Shown here in pieces: positions 1-5,245 of a stretch of DNA of 7,274 bases; the stretch's first letter is position 1; each line of letters begins with the position of its first letter. Position numbers and translations under genes: made by a program. This stretch comes from Candidatus Moraniibacteriota bacterium (GTDB taxonomy: Bacteria > Patescibacteriota > Minisyncoccia > Moranbacterales > UBA9337). The DNA lies in the NCBI GenBank assembly GCA_003510795.1, contig DOKP01000072.1:1-7274 (forward strand), in the 5' to 3' direction. The notes under the pieces were generated by a model that worked only from the letters and a program-made list of their open reading frames with translations, ran no database searches and was not told the DNA's origin.

Positions 1-2
1 GT

Positions 3-132
3 CCACACTTTACGGATAAAATTTAATAAATCAACTTGAAAAGAGCGTTAAGAAACTTTGTCATGGAGCGGATGCGGAACACAAAGTTTTAGCGATGAGA
101 GTTAGATTTATTTATTTTAGGAGTACGTGTGG
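3..132. repeat. Long imperfect inverted repeat (130 nt)
   Basis: The two halves are imperfect reverse complements. Paired blocks, from outside in, are 3-8 with 127-132 (CCACAC/GTGTGG), 17-22 with 114-119, 25-32 with 105-112 (AATAAATC/GATTTATT), 33-35 with 101-103, 46-50 with 90-94 (one G-U type pair), and 53-61 with 81-89 (AAACTTTGT/ACAAAGTTT). A 19-nt purine- and GC-rich loop at 62-80 caps it. No ORF or U-tract goes with it. It could be a dispersed palindromic element (REP/MITE-like) or a structured RNA; the window alone cannot decide. Confidence 0.65.
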
Positions 133-141
133 CAGTTTTTG

Positions 142-165
142 TAACTTTTTGCTGTCAAAAAGTTA
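142..165. repeat. Perfect 10-bp stem-loop
   Basis: TAACTTTTTG at 142-151 is the exact reverse complement of CAAAAAGTTA at 156-165, with the 4-nt loop CTGT. An alternative shorter pairing, TTGCT 149-153 with AGCAA 165-169, overlaps it. Neither strand has a U-run immediately after the stem, so it does not look like a standard intrinsic terminator. It sits 9 nt from the end of the larger palindrome and may be part of the same repeat unit. Confidence 0.6.
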
Positions 166-232
166 GCAAGAAAAAATATTATTAAAACAAAAATGGAGAA
201 CCGCAAAATGATTCTCTACATTCATAATCTAA

Positions 233-267
233 CCCCTCCTCAATCCTCCCCTTCAAAGGGGAGGAGG
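233..267. repeat. C-rich mirror repeat with hairpin
   Basis: CCCCTCCT (233-240) and TCCTCCCC (244-251) are mirror images separated by CAA. The second block also pairs as a Watson-Crick hairpin with GGGGAGGA (258-265) across a TTCAAA loop, where T252-A257 can add one pair. The base composition is very unlike the AT-rich surroundings. The minus strand carries four G-runs (GGGG, GG, GG, GGGG) in a short interval. No U-tract follows on either strand. It is probably a REP-like dispersed element or a structure-forming site; its function is not known from sequence. Confidence 0.6.
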
Positions 268-325
268 CTCTGTTTGATGAGTTTTGTGTAAAAATAAAAT
301 TAATGCTTAATTATTTGATTCATAA

Positions 326-1639
326 TTATTTCAACAACTCCAATGCCTTATCCAATTGTGGATCTCTGTTGTTGTTATAATCCTCCTCGCTTAGCCCTAC
401 TTCCACATCAGGATTTATTCCTTTTTCATTTATCTGCTCTTCCTTGGGAGTCAGCCATCTGGCTACTGTTATTTTTACCGAAGTATCTTTCCTGAGATTT
501 ATCAATTCTTGAACTGATCCTTTGCCATAAGATTTCTTACCCACCAGCGTAACATCCTGGCGATTATCATTCAAAGCTCCGGCCAATATTTCAGAAGCGC
601 TAGCGCTACCTTCATTGATTAAAATTACTGTTTTAATTCCACTTATTTCACCTTTCCCACGAGAATAGAATTTCTTCTTTTTCTCATCTTTGTCTTCTTC
701 AATCACCACGACATCTCCTTTGGGCAAAACAAATCCTGACATATCGATAGCTACATCCAAATAACCGCCAGGATTATTGCGTAAATCAATGACTACACCT
801 TTCGCATTTTTGGGCATTTCTCCGACTAATTTTCCAAATTTGATAGCCGTATCATCTCCAAAACGCACCACATTAAAATAAGCAACATTATTTTTCTTCA
901 TTTCAAAAGTCACACTTTCCACTTTAATAACACCTCGCGTAACAACTATATCTAAAGTTTTTTCTTCAGCGCTCTCTCGATAAATACTTAATTTTACTTC
1001 CGTGCCATCCTCTCCTCTTATTTTAGAAACCGCCACATCAATACTTATATTTTCAGTAGATTCATCATTGACTTTCAATATCTTATCTCCCGATCGAAGT
1101 CCCGCTTTTTGTGCTGGAGAATCTTTCAAGGGAGAAATAACGGTCAAAATTCCTTGCTTCATCCCTAATTCCGCACCAATTCCCTCGAAAGTTCCTTCAA
1201 TGTCAGAACTGAATTCTTCATTTTCTTTTGGATCCATAAAAACAGTGTAAGGATCTTTGGTGGTAGCCAGCATTCCCCTGATTGAATTATAAATCAATTC
1301 TTCGGTGGTTAATTTTTTAGCATCTACATATTTATCTTTTAATTTATCAAAAACATCCCAATATAAAGACATGTCTACTTGCCTTTTGTCAGTAACATTT
1401 TTCAACTCCAACGGTGTGTTTGAATTATTTACAGAGGAATTATTTTTTTGACCTCTCTCAAAGCCCAGCCAAAAAGTAAGAGCTAAAATCAAAAAAATAA
1501 CCACTAACTTTATGTAATAATCTAAAACATTTTTTTGTTTATTTTTAGCTTTTCTGGCTTCATTTTTGTTAGTTTGCTCAATTTTAAAATTATTCGTCAC
1601 ATCTTCACTTTTTTCATTTTCTTTTTTAAGTTCATTCAT
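326..1639 (-). CDS. ctpA: Membrane-anchored S41 carboxy-terminal processing protease
   Basis: This is a tail-specific serine protease that cleaves proteins near their C termini outside the cytoplasmic membrane. The 437-residue length is usual for CtpA/CtpB. Residues 1-40 are highly charged (Lys/Asn/Glu) and cytosolic. Residues 42-60 form a signal anchor with no clear cleavage site. A PDZ domain spans about 145-235. The S41 core follows, with DLRNNPGG at 285-292, GSASASE at 344-350 and YGKG at 371-374. By analogy with family members, Ser347 is the nucleophile and Lys373 the general base. Their spacing is 26 residues, one more than the 25 I recall for E. coli Prc, plant D1P and B. subtilis CtpB. 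The ATG at 1639 is the first available start and captures the anchor; no Shine-Dalgarno site precedes it. It is the last gene of the co-oriented cluster, 194 nt after the GT2 gene, so co-transcription with it is uncertain. Confidence 0.93.
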   Translation of the reverse strand: MNELKKENEKSEDVTNNFKIEQTNKNEARKAKNKQKNVLDYYIKLVVIFLILALTFWLGFERGQKNNSSVNNSNTPLELKNVTDKRQVDMSLYWDVFDKLKDKYVDAKKLTTEELIYNSIRGMLATTKDPYTVFMDPKENEEFSSDIEGTFEGIGAELGMKQGILTVISPLKDSPAQKAGLRSGDKILKVNDESTENISIDVAVSKIRGEDGTEVKLSIYRESAEEKTLDIVVTRGVIKVESVTFEMKKNNVAYFNVVRFGDDTAIKFGKLVGEMPKNAKGVVIDLRNNPGGYLDVAIDMSGFVLPKGDVVVIEEDKDEKKKKFYSRGKGEISGIKTVILINEGSASASEILAGALNDNRQDVTLVGKKSYGKGSVQELINLRKDTSVKITVARWLTPKEEQINEKGINPDVEVGLSEEDYNNNRDPQLDKALELLK

Positions 1640-1705
1640 AAATAATATAATTGAATTTTTTTTAATTAATTTTAGAACTTACACGTTTAAGCGGATATGA
1701 TTCTA

Positions 1706-1780
1706 GTTTCTGAAAAATATTATTTTTTCGAACTGCCGTGCTACTGCGAAAGGCGAGAAAAAATGATATTTTTCAGAAAC
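1706..1780. repeat. Strong 24-bp hairpin in the GT2-protease spacer
   Basis: 1706-1729 pairs continuously with 1757-1780: 15 perfect pairs (GTTTCTGAAAAATAT with its complement), one G-T wobble, then A-T, six T-A pairs and C-G. The 27-nt loop at 1730-1756 is GC-richer than the stem and may form its own small stem (GCC 1735-1737 with GGC 1752-1754). The element starts 53 nt after the GT2 stop and ends 66 nt before the protease ATG. No U-run follows the stem on the minus strand, so it is not a textbook terminator. It could still cause attenuation or mRNA processing, or be a dispersed palindromic repeat. Confidence 0.75.
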
Positions 1781-1833
1781 GTATAAAATAAAACAATGCT
1801 CAAACTTTTAAATTCTAAATTTATCCGATTTTT

Positions 1834-2652
1834 TTAATTACTTTTATTAATTCTCGGATTTTCTTTGCCTAAATATTTCCAGAAATACTTAACCGCGCTA
1901 CTTATATGCGCCCAAGTTAATCTATTAAAAAAAATAGAATAAAAAAATCCGTTTTTTCCACTTCCCTTGCCATGATAATGCAACATTTCAGCCAAAGGAA
2001 AATAAATCACCTTAAAACCATTTTCCCAAAATCGCCTGCACCAATCCACATCTTCCATATACATAAAGAACCGTTCATCCATTGGTCCAACTTTTTTAAA
2101 AGCTTTTCTGGGAATCATCATAGCTGATCCCATAACCCAATCTACCTCCCTGGGCTCTTTTCGATCATAATCCCGCATCAAAAACCAGTCTAAATGTTTT
2201 TTGGCAAATGGAAGTTTTCCTAAAATAGTTCTTCTATAAACAATTGTAATAAGTTTGTAAAAACGAAAACAAGAATCTTGGGGAGTTCCATTAAAATTAA
2301 GCAACCTCGGAGCGATCATCCCAAATGTCTTGTCACTTTTTACATACTCTAGCATTTTTTCTACTGAGTTCTCTTTGACCAAGATATCTCCGTTTAAAAC
2401 CAAAAGGTATTCTCCCGAACTATTTGTGCTGCCCATGTTAACCAATTTTTTAAAACCGACATTTTCAAAAAACGGAAAGAACTTAACTTGCGGAAATTCT
2501 TCTCGCATCATCATTTCCGTTTCCTCTTCAGTGTCGCTATCGGCCACAATTATTTCATAGCTAACATTTTTTACATTACTTAAAATAGAATTAATGCAAA
2601 GTTTCAGCAAGTCAGGATTTTTATAGTTAGTAATGATAATAGATAAGTCCAT
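1834..2652 (-). CDS. Family 2 glycosyltransferase (rhamnosyltransferase-like)
   Basis: This is a cytosolic GT-A fold enzyme predicted to transfer a sugar from a nucleotide sugar onto a growing glycan. The 272-residue chain opens with the family signature DLSIIITNYKNPDLL (2-16). It continues with EIIVADSD (33-40; Asp38 is likely the nucleotide-contacting Asp) and LVLNGDILV (84-92), a variant of the usual NPD metal-binding motif with Gly in place of Pro. The acceptor-side block runs from VDWVMGSAMMIP (170-181) to FMYMEDVDWCRR (196-207), with Glu200/Asp201 in the catalytic-base region, and then HYHGKGS (225-231). This arrangement resembles the WbbL/RfbF-type rhamnosyltransferase branch, but donor and acceptor cannot be read from sequence. 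There is no membrane segment. The start at 2652 gives the complete N-terminal strand; no Shine-Dalgarno site precedes it. It lies 58 nt downstream of the LCP gene and is probably co-transcribed. Confidence 0.9.
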   Translation of the reverse strand: MDLSIIITNYKNPDLLKLCINSILSNVKNVSYEIIVADSDTEEETEMMMREEFPQVKFFPFFENVGFKKLVNMGSTNSSGEYLLVLNGDILVKENSVEKMLEYVKSDKTFGMIAPRLLNFNGTPQDSCFRFYKLITIVYRRTILGKLPFAKKHLDWFLMRDYDRKEPREVDWVMGSAMMIPRKAFKKVGPMDERFFMYMEDVDWCRRFWENGFKVIYFPLAEMLHYHGKGSGKNGFFYSIFFNRLTWAHISSAVKYFWKYLGKENPRINKSN

Positions 2653-2676
2653 TTGTAGGAAGTTATTATGAGGTCA

Positions 2677-2688
2677 AAATTGCAATTT
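2677..2688. repeat. 12-nt perfect palindrome AAATTGCAATTT
   Basis: This exact 12-nt palindrome lies in the 58-nt gap between the LCP stop and the GT2 start, 25 nt upstream of the GT2 ATG. It could be an operator half-site pair, or chance in AT-rich DNA. There is no further support. Confidence 0.3.
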
Positions 2689-2710
2689 ACAAAACTAATG
2701 TGTTGATATC

Positions 2711-3907
2711 CTATTCATCTTTTCCGTTTGTTGCAGCAGTTACTGGAAATATTCCATCAAACATCTGACTAATAGTACCATAATTATCTCCTATCGGAAG
2801 CAATATATACCCAGCTTCCTTTGTTTCTGGCGGGTTATAGAGAAATCCTTCTTGTGAATTTTCCAATACCTTCTGAATAATCTCCGGACTTTGCATATTC
2901 TTTTCCAGTTCATAAAGCTTTTTCATTTCCCAAAGCGCAAGATCGGTTTTCAAATTATCACCCAAGGCGTTAAATACCGCGCTAATTTTTTCAAAATCAG
3001 TCAGAGTTCCGATAGAAACAGCTTTTTCTTTTATTTTTTGAATAATCATCTGCTGTCTCCTGGCTCGTTGAAAATCGCTAGACGTAACTCGAGAACGTGC
3101 ATAACAAAGCGCTTTTTCCCCGCTAAGCGTTTGTGTTCCAGCAGGAAGTTTGAAATCACCACCGCATTCAACATTTGGATTTGTACAAAGTTTATATGTT
3201 GCGGCTATATATTTTGAACCGTCTTTGCGAGTATGATATTTATATTCGAAATTTCCAGTTGACTTCGTAAAAGTATATGAATCGCAAACTTTTTCCTCAT
3301 TAAATTGCATGGCTTCTTCAAATGGTTTCTCGAGATTTACTTCAATCCCGCCAACAGCATCAATCAAATCAGTAAATCCTTTAAAATTAATAACCACCGC
3401 ATAATGGATTTCTTGTCCGACAATTTTTCCAACAACTTCTTTCATGCTTGAAATTCCGGCATTTTTTCCATCTTGTTGTCCGAGCGCATATACAGCATTA
3501 ATCTTACTTTTGGCTCCCAAATTTGGATTATCCACATACAAATCGCGCGGAATAGACAAAAAAGCAACCTTGTTATCGGCCGGCTTAATGCTTGCAACCA
3601 TAATCGTATCTGCCAAAGTACCACCTCCGGGCACATTTTCACCTCTCATTCCCAAAAGCAAAATATTTATCCGCCCTTCTTTCTCACCTTTCAAATTGTT
3701 TTCCACGCCAGGCAGAGACTTGGCTATACTGCTAAAAATACCGCCTTGGGTAGAAATTTTATTTAAAAGTCCGCCAGTTTTCCAAAAAATTACACCGCCT
3801 ATTAAAAGCAGAATTCCCAAAACAATAAAAATTATTTTTTTCTTTCCGCCTTTTTTGGAAGCAACACTCTCTAAACCACTAATACTTTTTTTACCGAATA
3901 AACTCAT
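2711..3907 (-). CDS. LytR-CpsA-Psr (LCP) family glycopolymer transferase
   Basis: LCP proteins transfer lipid-linked glycopolymers onto peptidoglycan at the outer face of the membrane. This 398-residue protein has a short basic N-terminus, one signal-anchor helix at about 24-42, and the LCP domain from about 80 to 300. Recognisable landmarks are LLLGMRGE (83-90), LADTIMVAS (98-106; Asp100), SIPRDLYV (118-125; Arg121, Asp122), KINAVYALG (135-143), DAVGGIEV (183-190) and the run from LSGEKALCYARSR (261-273) through DFQRARRQQ (278-286). These cover the acidic and Arg residues that bind the pyrophosphate of the polyprenyl substrate. An insertion of roughly 45-55 residues at about 200-255 carries Cys208, Cys241 and Cys248. 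I associate such cysteine-bearing insertions with CPR LCP proteins. The C-terminal 70-80 residues are outside the core domain. It starts 19 nt after the GT4 stop, so co-transcription is likely. Only a weak, distant AAAGG precedes the ATG. Confidence 0.92.
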   Translation of the reverse strand: MSLFGKKSISGLESVASKKGGKKKIIFIVLGILLLIGGVIFWKTGGLLNKISTQGGIFSSIAKSLPGVENNLKGEKEGRINILLLGMRGENVPGGGTLADTIMVASIKPADNKVAFLSIPRDLYVDNPNLGAKSKINAVYALGQQDGKNAGISSMKEVVGKIVGQEIHYAVVINFKGFTDLIDAVGGIEVNLEKPFEEAMQFNEEKVCDSYTFTKSTGNFEYKYHTRKDGSKYIAATYKLCTNPNVECGGDFKLPAGTQTLSGEKALCYARSRVTSSDFQRARRQQMIIQKIKEKAVSIGTLTDFEKISAVFNALGDNLKTDLALWEMKKLYELEKNMQSPEIIQKVLENSQEGFLYNPPETKEAGYILLPIGDNYGTISQMFDGIFPVTAATNGKDE

Positions 3908-3926
3908 AGTTATTTAAGCCTTTATG

Positions 3927-5066
3927 CTATTTATTAAATGAATTAAAAAGATTCAGCATTTTTTGAGCTGATTCCTTCCAAGAAAAAAAATTACTTTTAA
4001 CTAATCCTAGTTTAATTAATCTTTCTCTTCTTTCTTTATCAATACAAATATTGTATAACATATCTGACAAATTATCAATACTATTCGGATTAAAATAAAT
4101 ATCTTCATTGACACCCACTTCTCTATGAGGAGGAATGTCTGAAGCCAAAACTGGTACTCCTTGACTCATCGCTTCAAGTATCGGTATGCCAAAACCCTCA
4201 TAAAAAGAAGGAAAAACATACACTGTTGCCATTTTATAAACAACCACCTTATCAATTGTATCGATAAATCCGGCAAAAATGATGTCTTTATTCAGATCAT
4301 TTTTTAACAAAACTTCATTAATTTTTTTATCGAAATTGTGGCCGTTTTTATTGCCAGCTAAGACTAATTTTATTTCTGGAATTTTATTTTTTATCTTGGC
4401 ATAAGCTTCGATAAGGAGCGGAATATTTTTTCTGGGTTGCAGAGTTCCAATATACAAAATAAATTTTTCCGGTAAATTATATTTTTCACAAATAGTTTTT
4501 TCCATTTCTTCAGTTATTTCCCGCTCAATAAGATTTGTCGAATTAAAAACAACTTCTATTTTATCAGCATCCACTTTGTAATATTTCAGTATTTCATCCT
4601 TAGTAAATTGACTCACGGCAATTATTTTGTCCGAGCGTCGGACGCTTCGAGGAATGAACAAATCCAAAAAAAATAAATCTTTTTTTAGAATCATCTGCCG
4701 ATAAACTTTAAAGGAAACATCATGAATGTGAGTTACTACTTTAATTCTTTTGGGTATAAAAAATGGCAAAATATACTCGCTGTGGAAAACATCAATTTTA
4801 TTTTTACGGAAAAATACTGGCATCGTCCACGCCGCCCAAACAAATTTATTTTTGGCTTCGAGCGAAATAACCTGCGCATTTTTCTTATCACCTAAATTTA
4901 ATTTTTCATTTATATTTTTCAGCACCAACTCATCATCCGTATTGGTAAGTAATAAATATTCATTTTCCTTATCCAGTTCCAATATATTTTTAGTCAATTC
5001 GGTAACCACTACCTCACTACCGGTTCTTTGTTTGCCAATATTTCTAATGTCAATTGCAATTTTCAT
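3927..5066 (-). CDS. GT4-type glycosyltransferase (GT-B fold)
   Basis: This is a retaining glycosyltransferase, predicted to be cytosolic and to extend a glycan from a nucleotide-sugar donor. The 379-residue length is normal for GT4. The N-terminal acceptor domain begins MKIAIDIRNI with the loop RTGSE (14-18) in the usual glycine-rich position, and has HIHD at 113-116. The C-terminal donor domain begins near 200 with FILYIGTLQPRKNI (202-215; Lys213 probably contacts the donor phosphate) and LVLAGN (234-239). It includes the EX7E element EGFGIPILE (290-298), preceded by VYVFPSFY (282-289), and then VPVLASDIPPHREV (304-317). This last block is typical of the mannosyl-/rhamnosyltransferase-like GT4 branch with S/P-E-G-F-G. 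The sugar is not predictable. It lies 19 nt upstream of the LCP gene and 179 nt after the polymerase-like gene. No Shine-Dalgarno site precedes the ATG at 5066. Confidence 0.93.
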   Translation of the reverse strand: MKIAIDIRNIGKQRTGSEVVVTELTKNILELDKENEYLLLTNTDDELVLKNINEKLNLGDKKNAQVISLEAKNKFVWAAWTMPVFFRKNKIDVFHSEYILPFFIPKRIKVVTHIHDVSFKVYRQMILKKDLFFLDLFIPRSVRRSDKIIAVSQFTKDEILKYYKVDADKIEVVFNSTNLIEREITEEMEKTICEKYNLPEKFILYIGTLQPRKNIPLLIEAYAKIKNKIPEIKLVLAGNKNGHNFDKKINEVLLKNDLNKDIIFAGFIDTIDKVVVYKMATVYVFPSFYEGFGIPILEAMSQGVPVLASDIPPHREVGVNEDIYFNPNSIDNLSDMLYNICIDKERRERLIKLGLVKSNFFSWKESAQKMLNLFNSFNK

Positions 5067-5078
5067 TTAGTTAATCAC

Positions 5079-5160
5079 TACAAATATACGAATCTTTTAC
5101 AAATCTACAAATTCCGAAAATATCACTGTGAGAAATTTGTAAGTCTGTAACCGATTTGTA
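5079..5160. repeat. Mirror-spaced TACAAAT / ATTTGTA inverted arrays
   Basis: On the left arm, TACAAAT or a one-base variant starts at 5079, 5087 (TACGAAT), 5098 and 5106. On the right arm its complement ATTTGTA or a variant starts at 5135, 5143 (GTCTGTA) and 5154. Counted outward from the centre, the start-to-start steps are 8 then 11 nt on both sides, with a further 8 on the left. 5087-5112 can therefore fold on 5135-5160 (20 of 26 Watson-Crick matches plus wobble) around a 22-nt loop. It lies in the 179-nt gap between the GT4 start and the polymerase-like stop, so on the minus strand it is in the GT4 leader. No U-run follows it. Confidence 0.6.
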
Positions 5161-5200
5161 AATTCACAATTCAGTTGATTTATATTTTTAAAATTTAGTC

Positions 5201-5242
5201 ATTGGAAATTTATTGGAAATTGGAAATTGGATATTGGAAATT
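5201..5242. repeat. ATTGGAA heptamer tandem repeat
   Basis: Four contiguous 7-mers cover 5212-5239 (ATTGGAA, ATTGGAA, ATTGGAT, ATTGGAA), followed by ATT at 5240-5242. One more ATTGGAA at 5201-5207 is separated from them by ATTT. The array ends 3 nt downstream, in minus-strand terms, of the polymerase-like gene's stop. Its last unit can also pair with the stop region: GGAAAT 5236-5241 with ATTTCC 5248-5253, placing the stop codon at the loop-stem boundary. A 7-nt period is unusual for slippage repeats, and copy number probably varies between strains. Confidence 0.75.
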
Positions 5243-5245
5243 CCC

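Larger units (their letters stand above)
1..325. other. Gene-free region of structured repeats
   Basis: No credible coding region lies here. All three plus frames meet a stop within the first 40 bases, and minus-strand ATGs near 64 and 225 give only very short ORFs. The stretch holds three separate secondary-structure elements, listed individually: a long imperfect palindrome, a perfect short hairpin, and a C-rich mirror repeat with hairpin. It lies downstream of the minus-strand protease gene. None of the hairpins is followed by a U-run on the minus strand, so I see no intrinsic terminator for that gene. The remaining roughly 60 bases before the protease stop are plain AT-rich sequence. Confidence 0.7.

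Noticed and set aside
13..20. 8-mer CGGATAAA recurring in spacers (13-20, complement at 1820-1827 and 7176-7183)
   Set aside because: It also occurs inside genes (complement at 3666-3673, direct at 6330-6337), so it is not a spacer-specific signal and the count is not striking for AT-rich DNA.
1002..1250. Plus-strand open frame of 82 codons opposite the protease gene
   Set aside because: It lies entirely antisense to the well-supported PDZ/S41 coding region, has no Shine-Dalgarno site and shows no recognisable domain. Other antisense frames at 2330-2560, 2891-3217, 3444-3917, 4750-5070, 5202-5627 and 6303-6512 were dropped for the same reason.
1706..1780. Intrinsic terminator of the GT2 gene
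   Set aside because: The stem is AT-rich and no U-run follows it on the minus strand; the base composition after the stem is mixed. The hairpins at 142-165 and 244-265 fail as protease terminators for the same reason.
3442..3642. Minus-strand 66-codon frame inside the LCP gene
   Set aside because: It is an out-of-frame shadow of the conserved LCP core (DTIMVAS to KINAVYALG region). The frame at 5841-6026 within the polymerase-like gene is likewise a shadow.
5067..5100. Possible promoter of the GT4 gene (TATATT on the minus strand about 18 nt before the ATG)
   Set aside because: The -35 match is poor and such hexamers are expected everywhere in this AT-rich spacer. Similar weak candidates before the protease gene and in the 6833-6890 divergent gap were dropped too.
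5079..5242. CRISPR array
   Set aside because: The repeated units are only 7 nt, with no spacer-length unique segments and no cas gene in view.
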